Assembly (NCBI GenBank): GCA_035578155.1
Contig: JAPWDM010000012.1
Span: 14,915,619-14,979,618 of the forward strand
DNA: 64,000 nt
From: Brachynemurus nebulosus
Lineage: Eukaryota; Arthropoda; Insecta; Neuroptera; Myrmeleontidae
Direction: 5' to 3'
The first letter of the stretch is position 1. Each line of letters starts with the position of its first letter. Of this stretch, positions 1 through 11,687 are shown one piece after another. A model generated the notes under the pieces. It saw only the letters and a program-made list of their open reading frames with translations, made no database searches and was not told where the DNA came from. Both the position numbers and the translations under genes were made by a program.

Positions 1-760
<760 letters not shown>

Positions 761-765
761 ATTCG

Positions 766-812
766 CTATGTTATGCAGATGCTGCGACAGGGGTATTTTT
801 TTTTGCTAACTT
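766..812 (+). repeat. Dispersed repeat end, inverted partner at 7030-7077
   Basis: The segment around 'gctgcgacaggggtattttt' is almost perfectly repeated in inverted orientation at 7030-7077, and more loosely at 31545-31595. It could be the end of a transposon, but no target duplication was found. Confidence 0.5.
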
Positions 813-1117
813 TTTTATCATCAAAATGATGCAAAACGTTCCAAAAAATATAAAATGTTTTTTCACAATGGTCTTCCATGCTTCATTTCGGGAATTCGCT
901 TTCAATTTCATTATTCTATCATTTTATTTATGGTTTTTGAAGCATTAGAAAATTTTACTAAACTTCACGACGTCATCAATTAAAAAAGTTTCCTTCTTTT
1001 CAAATCAAGAACTTTTTATTTTTGCTGTTAGAAATATGAAATATTCCAAGAAGTTTTTCTTTCTAGTGGTCCTTGCTGTCTAAATAACAAAATTCCTTTT
1101 GGAAATATGCCTAACAT

Positions 1118-1315
1118 CAGGATCGACCCTAAATGACGGTCCCCCGTCCAAAGTAAAAAAAAATTTCAAAAACTTCTCTCTAAAAATAGAGTTTGTGGAC
1201 AATAATAATGCTTTTTCGCTTCCTCCGGACTCCTAACAAAGGTTCCGGGCCTTTTTTTAAACTGGGGTGTCCGAGAAATTGCCCTACTTGACCCGCTCTT
1301 CTTTCGCCGGCCCTG
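1118..1315. mobile_element. Possible decayed hAT-type MITE
   Basis: It starts CAGGATCGAC and ends GCCGGCCCTG. The right end resembles that of the well-supported hAT MITE at 46329-46533, and the length (198 bp) is close to that element's 205 bp. The flanks ctaacat and ctaatcat are only approximately duplicated, so the call is tentative. Confidence 0.35.
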
Positions 1316-1784
1316 CTAATCATACAAAAGTCTTTTTTAATAGTAATCCTATGTATATGCTTAATTTTAAACGAATAAATATTAAGAATCTTATTGATTC
1401 GACAGAAGTCTTTTTTCTAGTGGTTTTGCGTGCTTAATTTTGGCAATAATGAAACGAGCGACTTTGGAAATGTATAAGTCGCTTCCAGTTCCATCATTGC
1501 ACCATTTTATCTACCATTTCTTAGGCACTCAAAAACTTTAGCAGACTAGATGATACTACAAATAAAAAAATAAATTTTTTCCTGAAATCAAGCTTTACAG
1601 AAGTGATTTTGGTGATTTTTGTGTGAACCTTTCATCCATTTACCATCCCCAAAATTCGCTACCTTTTGAAATTACAATATTGTCAGAGATATCTCCAAAA
1701 AGAATTACTGCACCTCGTCATGGTAGCGTCTGTAACAATTGTCAGCGTAAGCTGATGAAAGTCTATTAAATACAGAAAAAATTT

Positions 1785-1855
1785 TATTGAACAGAGTCGG
1801 TTTCGAACGTAGAACCATTCTATTGTGAGGCAAGAACCTTACCTCCACAACCTAC
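1785..1855 (-). repeat. Weak tRNA-like (SINE-like) segment
   Basis: The minus strand carries a B-box-like GTTCGAAACC preceded by a weaker A-box-like stretch. No acceptor stem can be drawn, so it is not a tRNA gene. A decayed tRNA-derived SINE is possible. Confidence 0.25.
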
Positions 1856-4212
1856 TTCGCATCTTACGTACAACAATCTTTTTTAAGCTTATTAAGTACA
1901 CTAGCTGGATCAAAATTTTTAAATATTTTTTTTACAGGTTTTTTATGAATAGTGCGCACTATCATTTTAAGATATTAACATATTAAAGACATTCGTGCGC
2001 GTCCACAAAACACTATAGAATAGGATGATGAAGCTACCACAAATTACTATAGAACATAATAGCTTATATGTTATGCATATAGAGCTTGTACTTGTCCCAT
2101 GTGTCATATCCTCATATGAAGTGTCGTGTATTGTAGGTGATTGCTATATGTACCACCTATGTACTGATCTGTGAAATCAATGCATACATAGTTTTTGATT
2201 GAAAATTACCAGTTTATTTGACCCTGTATACATATTATGTACGCATACACATCAAAATCTACCAGAAATTTTAATTTTTTTAATTTCAATAATTAATATT
2301 TCATTTTAACGTCCGTCAATACGATGTTTTTTGTGAAATTATATAAATTTCATATTTCAAAGAATATTTTTAAACATTTTTTATTTTGATATCTACTCTT
2401 ATAATATACGTATTATAATTTTTAACACGAAAAAATGCTGTTTAGAATGTTTTTTCCTAATGGCTCTGTGTTAAAAATTTGATTTTTAATCGTCAATTAC
2501 TTTAAGAAATGATGAATGAAGGTCTTAAAATTTTTGAGGGAAGATAACTATGTAATTCAATTTGTCAATTTTCTAAAATTAAACTTTTTATCTACTATTA
2601 AGTCTGACGTACGAACGTCCTTAAGTGTACTCTATTACCAAAAAAAAAATTCAGCTAAATGACCGATCCCAAGGCTGTGCCGTCCCCTCGTTAAAAGATT
2701 TAGCTTTTAAATTGTGAAAAAGTTTCTTAAGGGAGGAGTTCACACCAGAAACGGCTAATAAACTAATTTTTTTCGAATCTCGTTTTTTGTTTTTATTTTG
2801 TTCTGTGGGTTCTTTACAAACACGGTGATATATAAAACATGGCCAAAAAAATTTTTTTTAAGTAGAAAAATATTTACTTGTGAACCGCTGCACAGCCAAG
2901 TTGCTGCTCCTTTGCAAACAACGCTCGCCCCCTCCTACGCAATTTGATCAGTAATATTTAGTTTTGGTGAGTACATGAGTTATAGTATGCACTGAGATAA
3001 TGTTCATTTTCTTATAGTTGATCTGTTTTTTTCAACATCTGCTTTGTATGTCATTTTACCGTTTGTCGAAAGTTGTGTTTTTCCCGACAAAGACAATCAT
3101 ATCTCAAGTTCTAGAAAAGATAGAGACTTAATTTTTTTTTTATTTTGTGCGTAAACATATTTCGTATAAAGTGGAGTATGCTTTTCCCATTTGAACAATT
3201 GTAACTATTTTTAAACATTTTTCGTTTAATTAAAAATTGGGTTTTATCATTTTTAGAAGTTTGGGATTACAATTTTATAGTTAATTCTTAAAATTACCTG
3301 AAACCCATACTCAGCTTTATGGACAGGTCCTTTAGGAATAAAATAATGCAAAAACATTTAAAAAATTTTCATTACATTTTGAGATATGGCGTTCCTTGTA
3401 AACGCTTAAAAACTTGTGAAAAAGGGCCCCCTCCACCCACAGGGAAGACTAATGAATGTTTCAAAAACAAAATTTTCGATTTCAAACCCTCCCTAATTTG
3501 AAAAAAATTTCAACAAGCAAAATAATTATAAATAAAAAAGTGGCTTTTTTATTTGAACTCCCCCCCCTAAAGCCATTCTTCATAAAATATATAAAAGTAA
3601 ATTCACATTCTTGTACTAAGTTATTACTTACCAGTTAGTTGGTGACTCACTCACTGAGTGGGAACCATGCATTACCATATGTTATATTTTACGTGTTATT
3701 CTGACAACTATCATCACTATAGCTACTACTGAAAAACGTTTCTTCCCCTTTCTGATTTTTTTATGATTTTTTTACTTACGTAGGTAAAAATGTTTGGTCT
3801 GTCCCAGTCAGTCAGCCAAACACGGATGGCTCTATCATCTATTCGTGTATATAAAAGAAAGGATTGTGCATATATGTATACTGGTACTATAAAAACTAGA
3901 CTCATTTCACCTTCAAGGGAGTGAATTTCTCCGCTGGGAAATTTGCAAACAAGAATCCCGATGGTACATTTCATATAAACTTTATGTTAGTGTGGATACT
4001 CCGGTGTTGTGAATTGGAAGTAGTAGGTACCCTATAGCTGCTCTCCTATAGTAGGTACATAGACAAATAGTGTTTGGTATCATTGTCTGCATAAAAATTA
4101 CATTTTGTTAAGGATACAATTTGTGTTGTAATTTTTTTCGTTTGGACTGCTTTTAGTAAGGATGATGACATTTTAATAATGCTAAGTTAATCTAATTTTA
4201 ATAAAGTAATTT

Positions 4213-4413
4213 TCTTGTATTACTTTCCAGGTTCATATATAGGCTATTTGTAATGAAGTTATAAGAAGAGAAATTATGGTGTAATCAGATTAGTTTGAGC
4301 AAATGCCGTTTTCACCGGATGAGAATTAAGAATCTGGATGAAAATCTTCGAAATCTCGACATTTTGTACATATGTTGGTGTCCAAAGTAATGGAAATCTC
4401 CAAATCTAATTTT
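4213..4413 (+). repeat. ~200-bp direct repeat, left copy
   Basis: The block beginning 'tgtattactttccagg' and ending 'atctccaaatctaat' recurs in the same orientation at 6036-6232. The two copies, diverged by substitutions and small indels, bracket the nested foldback element between them. Confidence 0.75.
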
Positions 4414-4482
4414 AATAATTTCCTTGTAGTCCAATAGTACTAATTTTAAGCCCTATCTCACTAAACATTAATTTTAGAATAT

Positions 4483-5345
4483 AAGGTAAAAGACCCGGTA
4501 ATTGACCCTGGCCCAGTTTCTGAACTTTTCAACTTTGTTATAAATTAATAAAAAAACTATATTTTAAATAAGAAAAAAAATAAATTCTTAATTTAAAGTA
4601 ATCTATTCTGTGTCTAATGAACAGCAATTTAAAAAGTTTAAAATATATTAACTAAATAAAAAAAAATTTTTAATTTTAAAATGTGTGTAAAAACTATTTT
4701 TTTGGTAGTTTCCTAACAGTTTATGTTACAAAGTACTCATTTTGATCTGTGCAATATTCATCATGTAAGTATGAAAACTTAATTAAAAATATATGAGCAG
4801 GTTAATATTTGTTTAAAATTTATTTTAAAATATTTATAAAATACCTTAGAATGATTTTTATTATTGAAATATGAGGGTCAATTACTAGGCTCACTTCTAA
4901 AGTGGTATGGCCCAATTAAATTCTAACCAGTTTTTGTTAGTTATTTTGTTATTTATAGTTATCTTCGATTAGTTTTTGTTATTTTTCATAACGTATATAA
5001 CATTAAACATTCATTTTTATCAATAAAAAATTATTTATAAATTAAATTTTAAAAAACTGTATTTTTAAATTTAAGAATCAGAAACTAGGCCACTGTCAGG
5101 GTCAAAAACTGTCACATGAGAAATTTTGAAGGTCAGAAACTGGGTCCTTTTTGTCAATTTTTAAAACATTAATTTAAATTATTAATTCAATTCAAATAAT
5201 TATTTTACTTGTATGACTTTATTTTGAAAGCCATAAACTAGTTGATAAAATTATGAATTGTCTCTTAAGTTTAAACTTATATTTATTACTGTCGTTTAAC
5301 CTCAGCCGTCACTCTTAAAAGGTCAGAAACTAGGCCCGTTACCTT
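4483..5345. mobile_element. Nested 863-bp element with AAGGTAA termini
   Basis: It is inserted in the left arm of the foldback element, starts AAGGTAA, ends TTACCTT and is flanked by AT/TATA. The ends and interior repeat a motif of the type 'ggtcagaaactaggccc' several times in both orientations (near 4503, 4876, 5085, 5130 and 5320). No coding potential. The superfamily is not assigned. Confidence 0.6.
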
Positions 5346-5699
5346 ATATAAAAAATTTTTAAGAGATTCTTGTAGGGATTATCGAGGAGAACATTTGTGC
5401 AAAATGTGAACTCCTGGAAATGTTTTTTTATATCATGAATAACGTTTTTTTATCTTTCACCGCTTACGTAGCGAAACCGGTGATAGATACATTAAAAACT
5501 ATTAAGACCTTTTTTGTAGAGAATCGAAATCTCTACAAAAAAGTCCGCGAGAGCACCTGTCTATCTTTTCACCTGTATAAGATAGACAGATACTCTCGCG
5601 GACTTTTTTGTAGAGAATTCGATTCTCTACAAGAAAGGTCTTAACACTTTTTAATGTATCTATCACCATTTTCGCTACGTAAGCGGTGAAAAGTAAAAA

Positions 5700-5890
5700 A
5701 ATTCATCAAATGCGTGTTTTTGACACGCACTAAGTAATGTCATCTCAGTGAAAGTGTTAATTTATGATGTTTTGTTAACTCTATAGTTGTTAGCTCTACA
5801 GCCCTCTTGCGTTTATTCAATATGGATGTACTACTCAATAATTCTTCAGTCACACAACGATATTAATATGTCATCTTCGATGACATAAAA
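5700..5890 (+). repeat. Dispersed repeat nested in foldback right arm
   Basis: The segment 'catcaaatgcgtgtttttga' to 'cacaacgatattaat' interrupts the right arm: compare copy 2 at 25021-25045, where the flanks are contiguous. A second copy in the same orientation lies at 60148-60320. The inserted family is short, non-coding and unclassified. Confidence 0.75.
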
Positions 5891-6035
5891 ACGCTATTCA
5901 TGATATAAAAAAACATTTCCGGGAGTTCACATTTTGCACAAATGTTCTCCTCGGCAATCCCTACAAGAATCTCTTTTTAAAAAATTTTTATGTCTATTCT
6001 AAAATTAATGTATAGATAAAATTTAGTGTTATTTA

Positions 6036-6232
6036 TTGTATTACTTTCCAGGCTAATATAGGCAATATAATGAAGTTACAAGAAGGAAATTATGGTAATC
6101 AGATTAGTTTGAGTAAATACGGTTTTCACCCGACGAAAACTAAAAACTTGATGAAAATGTGTCCGAAACCTCGACTTTGTGTACGTATATTGGCGTACGA
6201 AGTACATAATGAATATCTCCAAATCTAATACG
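6036..6232 (+). repeat. ~200-bp direct repeat, right copy
   Basis: Partner of 4213-4413. It starts 'tgtattactttccagg' and continues co-linearly through 'taatcagattagtttgag' to 'atctccaaatctaa'. Confidence 0.75.
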
Positions 6233-6239
6233 GTTAAAA

Positions 6240-7029
6240 AAATGAAAACAAGAAGCTCAGAGAAATTCTATGAAGTGCATTAAATTGAGAAAAATTTTGA
6301 CACATTTTGTGCAATGGTTCTGGATATATCGGCATTTTTAACTTTTTGGAAAAATCGAAAAATTTTGTTTTTTTCGATTTTCTCAGGAACTTAAACGAAA
6401 AGTATAATAAAAATTATTTTGAGGACCAAACCATTTTCATACTTCACATTGGAGAACAGGAGAATATGTTTTTATTGCTTTTTTTTTTCTGAAGACGTTG
6501 TTGTTTTCCCTATCAGAACTGAAAAAAATTTGAAACCTTGCAGTAAGGTATAGAAGTCATAGTCTCAACGGATCAGAATCGGCAAAGGATTTTTCCAAAA
6601 TAGTGTCGCATTATGTTGGCGTTATTTGAAATATGACCCAGATTGGGTGTAAAATAAATTCTATAAAACGTAATTTATAGAAATTTGAATTTCTAAACTT
6701 ATTTTCTACAACTGCAAAAAAATTTTGATTCTTTGTAACCTTTGAACGGAATAGTCTTTTTCATTGGGATTTTTTTCAATTACTCTTTATAAATGCTTAT
6801 ATTTCAATCCCTTATCATTTACTGACACAAATTCCTCCTCCTCAGTAAGCTTTAAAAAGTAAAATCTAGCCGGGAAAGAGCTACAAAGCGTTGTCAGCTT
6901 CTATCTAAAATCTTAAATCCTCTTTGAAGTTAAAGTTCAATGTTACCAGACCAGCTGTAATTTTTTTTTTTTGAACAAACTATATCTATTTGTCAGAAAA
7001 AAGTATTCTACAAGCTATAATTTTGTTAA
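6240..7029. other. Non-coding stretch
   Basis: AT-rich DNA without a recognised gene or a complete element. A 61-codon frame at 6307-6492 is phenylalanine-rich and looks random. Confidence 0.6.
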
Positions 7030-7077
7030 AAGAAAAATACCCCTGTCGCAGCATCCTGCATAACATAGCGAATTTCC
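7030..7077 (-). repeat. Dispersed repeat end, inverted partner of 766-812
   Basis: Contains 'atacccctgtcgcagcatcc' followed by 'tgcataacatagcgaattt', the reverse complement of the block near 770. A third relative at 31545-31595 lies in the same orientation as this copy. Confidence 0.5.
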
Positions 7078-7194
7078 GTTTATAAAAATTCGTTTTTCTC
7101 GGAAACTAGTTGACATAGAAAAAAAGTTTAAAGAACTTTTTTATGTAATTTTTTCTTCTCTTTCAAATGGTGTAAAAAAATTAGGCCAAAATTT

Positions 7195-7381
7195 TTGAAC
7201 AAGTGGAAATTTTGGTATAAAACTAATTTTTGCAAGAACAAAAACCATGTTCCTGGCATCCGACGTTTCTGGCTGACGAACTCATCCAAGGGTTTGGGAT
7301 TTCCAATGTTTTCACCAAATTTCGTAAAAATTGGATACTTCTTTCGAGAGTTATCGCGCGGACACACCCACACACACACAC

Positions 7382-7462
<81 letters not shown>
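7195..7462 (+). repeat. LINE-like 3' tail running into (CA)n(TA)n
   Basis: The sequence 'ttcaccaaatttcgtaaaaa' to 'gagttatcgcgcggacacac' matches the style of RTE-type LINE 3' ends as I know them, and is repeated at 8165-8355. A (CA)n run and then about 80 bp of (TA)n follow directly, as expected of a simple repeat grown from a retroposon tail. Confidence 0.65.
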
Positions 7463-7465
<3 letters not shown>

Positions 7466-7469
7466 TTTA

Positions 7470-8160
7470 ATGAATGTTATTTTCGGTTTCTTGGGACCTC
7501 AAGACAAATTTCGGCCATGGTCCCGGGCTCAAGTCGCGTCATGACAGTGGCTGTAATAGCTGAATTCCATTCTGGAGATTCGCTAAAACCAAATATCAAG
7601 TTAAAATTCAATTTCTTTTAAAGAATTTTATTAGCAATACTTGATGAACTTCATTATGAAAAATTTACCCTCGTGACGTCTCATCCAATCTGTTCATTTT
7701 TTCCTATTTCGCCATTTTTATCACCATCCATCCTTTTTTTTCGAATTAGGATGTCGTAGTATGTAATAATTAAACTCTATAAATCATATTATGCATGGCC
7801 AGTGATAAAAAGAATATAAAAAAAGTGTACTATGCAAAGAGAAAATTTGAAAAATAAAAAAATCAGCACTTTTACTCTTTCGGTGCAGTGACCTGAATAA
7901 ATTCATTACGTGATATTTTATATTCATTGTTTGATGCTCCATAAATGAGAATTAAATTATTTATTATTATAAAAACGACAAAAAATTTTTTCCAGGCGAA
8001 GATTAAAAGGTTCAGGCATTTTCTTTTTAATTTTTAGAGCTCCGTATTTTTTCTACAATTTTTTTCAAAGACGAATACCGGAATAGTTCCTAATAAGGTC
8101 CCCTATAAACGCACTATTTCTCCTCTCCTCTTTTACCTGATTTTACCTGATAGAAATTTT
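7470..8160. other. Non-coding stretch
   Basis: Nothing recognisable apart from AT-rich DNA. The frame crossing 7331-7621 starts in the microsatellite and is not credible. Confidence 0.6.
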
Positions 8161-8164
8161 TTTA

Positions 8165-8357
8165 ACTTAGGGAAGTTTTGGCAGGAAACTAATTTCTTTC
8201 ACGAAAAATACCCAAAAAACTATGTTTCCGGCATCGGACACGTCTGTTTAAGGAATTTGTCCAACGGTTTTGGACTTCCAACATTTTTACTAACTTTCGT
8301 AAAAATAGGACATTTCGTTCGACAGTTATCGTGCGGACACACACACACACCTATATA
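8165..8357 (+). repeat. LINE-like 3' tail, second copy
   Basis: Diverged copy of 7195-7380: 'ctaactttcgtaaaaatagg' followed by 'acagttatcgtgcggacaca' and a (CA)n run. Both copies are in the same orientation and end in simple repeats. Confidence 0.65.
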
Positions 8358-8359
8358 TA

Positions 8360-8634
8360 CAGGGTGGGCCATTTTAATCTATTCATCTAAATATCTCGCC
8401 AGAGGCGCCACCTATCAAAAAATGACGTTTACAAAAGTTGTTAGGTACGAAGGGGGACATTAAATCGTTACCTTAAATTTGACTTTGACATTAATTCTCA
8501 AGGTGATTTTGAGGTCAAATCGTATTTTTCAAATTTGAAACACCTATTTTTTATTTCGGATTCTGAAAGAGCGTGAAATTTCACGTCGAAAATGCTGGCG
8601 ATAAATTTAGCTGCATAGATTAAAATGGCCTACC

Positions 8635-8637
<3 letters not shown>
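8360..8637. mobile_element. 278-bp TA-flanked MITE
   Basis: The inverted ends share GGCCATTTTAATCTAT. The left end reads CAGGGTGGGCC and the right, reversed, TGGGGTAGGCC. The element is bounded by TA on both sides and sits inside a (TA)n tract. Size, ends and target suggest a Tc1/mariner-type non-autonomous element. It contains no gene. Confidence 0.8.

Positions 8638-8729
<92 letters not shown>
8637..8729. repeat. (TA)n microsatellite
   Basis: About 90 bp of uninterrupted TA directly to the right of the 278-bp MITE. Confidence 0.97.
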
Positions 8730-8733
<4 letters not shown>

Positions 8734-9600
8734 TAGGGGGTCAGTTTGAGCTAACAAAAAAAGTTTTGATTAATATTTATATTGTGTGAGGTATCATTTG
8801 AAAGGGCTACCTTTAAGAATGTTAGAAATGTTTATTTTTTTTTGTAATTTTTAGTGCAATGGGCTTAATGATATAGTTCAAAATTTGCTAAAAATTATCC
8901 TTCCTTTCTGACTTTCTGGGTTTCTAAAGTTAACATTTTGATTTTAATGGTCTTAATACATAGATATTGAGTCATAGATTACCAGAAAAAACTGCAGGTA
9001 TTTACGACAGTGTTGCTAAAAGAAAAATATTTAGGTAACAAAGACAAATTTTTAATATAGACAAATCATGAATTTTTCAGTTGTAACAAACAGATATACG
9101 TAAATAAAAAAACTTTAATTTGGTCTATTGACTGCTCATTGTAGTATTTGTACGGGACCCTAATTGTGCAACCTCGACTCACTCTTGGCCGATTTTTTAA
9201 TTTTAGAGGTATTACGACAAGATAATTGTATTACAAAAAAAAAAAAAAAAATAGAAAATTTATAATTAAACAACTAATACAAAGTAGAATTTTTTGAATT
9301 TTTGTTGAAGTATCATTAAAAATACATTTTGCGACTTACCAAATATGTAGTTACTAACAAATCTAGCATGGCATTCCAACTTTACGCAGTATAAACCATT
9401 AGGTATAATGTTCAGATCTGAATATTGAATACATAAGTAATATATGCATTAAATGACGTATCGCATAAGTAAAAAAATTTTGACCGATTCGAACCGGAAT
9501 TAGATTTATTACTAACGGTACCCGCGACGTCGTTCGCGTAACGCAATGTTATAATATCAATGAGAAGTATATAAGTATAATAATTATACAGAATTTGCAT
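8730..9600. other. Non-coding stretch
   Basis: AT-rich. A minus-strand tRNA-like trace near 9475-9545 contains GGTTCGAATCGG but no foldable cloverleaf that I can defend. No gene recognised. Confidence 0.5.
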
Positions 9601-9607
9601 AGAACAA

Positions 9608-10066
9608 TAGTTTTTGCGTAAAGTGTGTACATGCTTAAAATGGTTTTTTCTATTTTCCTGTGGAAATGAGACATTTTCCCTGTCTTAGAAGTATCTTAGG
9701 GATTGACCCAGGTAATACATAGGTTATCACCGCACCAAATTTCATAAAAATCCCTTCAATAGTTTTTGCGTAATGTGTGCATACATGTTCAAAATGGCTT
9801 TTCTATTTTCCCGTGGGAATGAGTCATTTTCCCGGAGTAAAAAGCATCTTATATGTTAACCCAGGTAATAAGGTATCATCATATCAAATTTTATCAAAAT
9901 CCGGCCAGTAGTTTTTGCGTGATGCGTGTACAGACAGACAGACAAAAAATTTAAAAATCACTGTTATGATATCTATATCGATAACTATCTACAATACCAG
10001 TACAATTAAAAAAAAATATTCCATGTGCAGAAACGGTCTCGTTACAGTTTTATTATATGTATAGAT
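9608..10066 (+). repeat. LINE-like 3' end with ~150-bp tandem units
   Basis: Units start at tag positions 9608, 9760 and 9909 (periods of about 152 and 149), each opening 'tagtttttgcgt'. The third runs into 'acagacagacagacaaaaa', typical of RTE-like 3' tails. The terminal 'cagttttattatatgtatag' also ends the copy at 21601-21821. No reverse transcriptase coding remains. Confidence 0.7.
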
Positions 10067-10171
10067 TTAAAAAAAAAAAAACGAAAAAAAAACATAATTA
10101 TGTTGTAAAGAGCAGTAGGGTTGTTAACCCCAAATTGTCATTTTTCTGGTTCTCAACAAGGTACCAATTTC

Positions 10172-10739
10172 TAGAGATGAGCTAAACGGTTATTTTCTAA
10201 TAACTGTTATTTGAATAACAGTTACTGAAAAATAAATGTTATTTATAACAGTTATTGTAGTAACTGGTATGGTATTTGGATATTTTAAAATATTGTAAGA
10301 TATTCGATATGCGTATAAACGGTTCTGTTAGTGAAATATGCACAGATCTATTATTGACGGATACTAAATAATCTGCAATATTTGTTCAAATACTTGTCTA
10401 TACAAGGATTTAGGCTTTATATACACAATTTTAACAATTTTATGGATACAAAATTACAAATACAAATAGATAACTGTACAATAAACAATAGTTGATTTTT
10501 AAGGGTTTTTTAAATGTGCTATTTGACTGGGGCGTTATTATTTTGAAATTCTCCGTCAGTGGTTAAAATAAATTACTGTGATCCTTGCTTTCGAATATAT
10601 TAATATTGACCTATGTTATCGATATTTCCGAAGGAGTTATTTAAGTAACCAGTTACTGAGTATTCCAGTTATTGACGATAACTGTTATCTTTCTATACTA
10701 GTTATAAAATAACAGTTATCGATATATTGATCATCTCTA
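10172..10739. mobile_element. 568-bp hAT-type MITE
   Basis: The ends TAGAGATGAGC and GATCATCTCTA are inverted, and the element is bounded by a perfect 8-bp duplication, CCAATTTC (10164-10171 and 10740-10747). The interior near both ends is full of 'ataacagttat'-type palindromes, possibly subterminal transposase-binding repeats. It is non-autonomous, with no coding remnant. Confidence 0.9.
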
Positions 10740-10749
10740 CCAATTTCCC

Positions 10750-11687
10750 CTTGTGTGCACCAATTTTCTTTTATAGTATTTTACTTTTTTTTATTTTGAA
10801 ATGTATAGTTAATTAAACCAATTATTACTAACAAGCGTTGCAAAAACGATCGGTTAACCATAGGAAAAGTTTTCGTTGATTAAAAATCAATATAAAGCCA
10901 TCATTATACTGATTTATTGTAATAAATTTAAAGTTAATTATCTATTTATATAATTACATATATTGCTAAATTGAATTAGGATACATTCACCTCACTCCAT
11001 ACACGGATCTATGTATAGATATGGTTATAATTGTGGGCGGCTATGAAAATATATTGTTCAAAACGGCAAATTTATCTTTGTCAATCATTGTAAGCTTCAG
11101 TGCGAGAGTACACAGCACTACATTATAAACAGCGCACATATTACACACTGTGTTTAACATAACACACATAATAATATATCTAATTTATATGTTTCAGTGA
11201 ACTTAATGTATAAATTTTATTCACTGAATTTTTTATTGCTAATAAATATTTCACAGGGGACTGTAGGTATGTACGATATAGACATAGATACCCACACCTA
11301 ATTGTACAAGGTGTCCCCTAAATCAATGGAGAGTTTGTTAAAGTGGAAGCTTTTACACAGGGACGGTATAACTCCCCGGAAGAGTCTAATGCAGGAGTGT
11401 AATGAAATCTGTAATGTAAAATGGTCGAGAGTAGAAACGGTATTGCTTTGGTTGTAATGAAATTTGCAACGGTTGTAATAGGCGAGCGATTCACCCTTAA
11501 AAAGATGTTTAGAAATTGAAAAAGTTACCACGAGCGTCCTAGTGTCTGGTTTTTTTTTAATCGATACCGAATTTAAAGTAAAATATAAAATTCAAATACT
11601 ATTTTTTGATTAAACCACGGGTTCAGTGCTAAAAATTGATCAACCTAAATATTTTGACAAATATTATTATAAATATTTAAGTCTAAG
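10750..11687. other. Non-coding stretch
   Basis: AT-rich. At 11306 a 'tacaaggtgtcccctaaatc' motif resembles one end of TA-targeting DNA transposons, but no matching far end was found. No gene recognised. Confidence 0.5.

Larger units (their letters stand above)
813..4190. other. Non-coding AT-rich stretch
   Basis: No recognisable gene. It holds poly(A)/poly(T) runs, a possible decayed hAT-type MITE near 1118-1315 and a weak tRNA-like segment near 1785-1855 (both listed separately). Short reading frames at 3319-3638 and 3726-3974 match no family I know. Confidence 0.6.
4427..6034. mobile_element. Foldback (Harbinger-like?) element, copy 1, with two nested insertions
   Basis: A large imperfect palindrome. 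The left end reads TAGTCCAATAGTACTAA; the right end is the less well preserved counterpart. A second copy in opposite orientation lies at 24643-25216 and shows TAA target duplications, which would fit PIF/Harbinger. The centre (about 5500-5640) is a long stem whose arms each contain their own hairpin around 'tgtagaga...tctctaca'. This copy is interrupted at 4483-5345 and about 5700-5890. It has no transposase. Confidence 0.75.
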
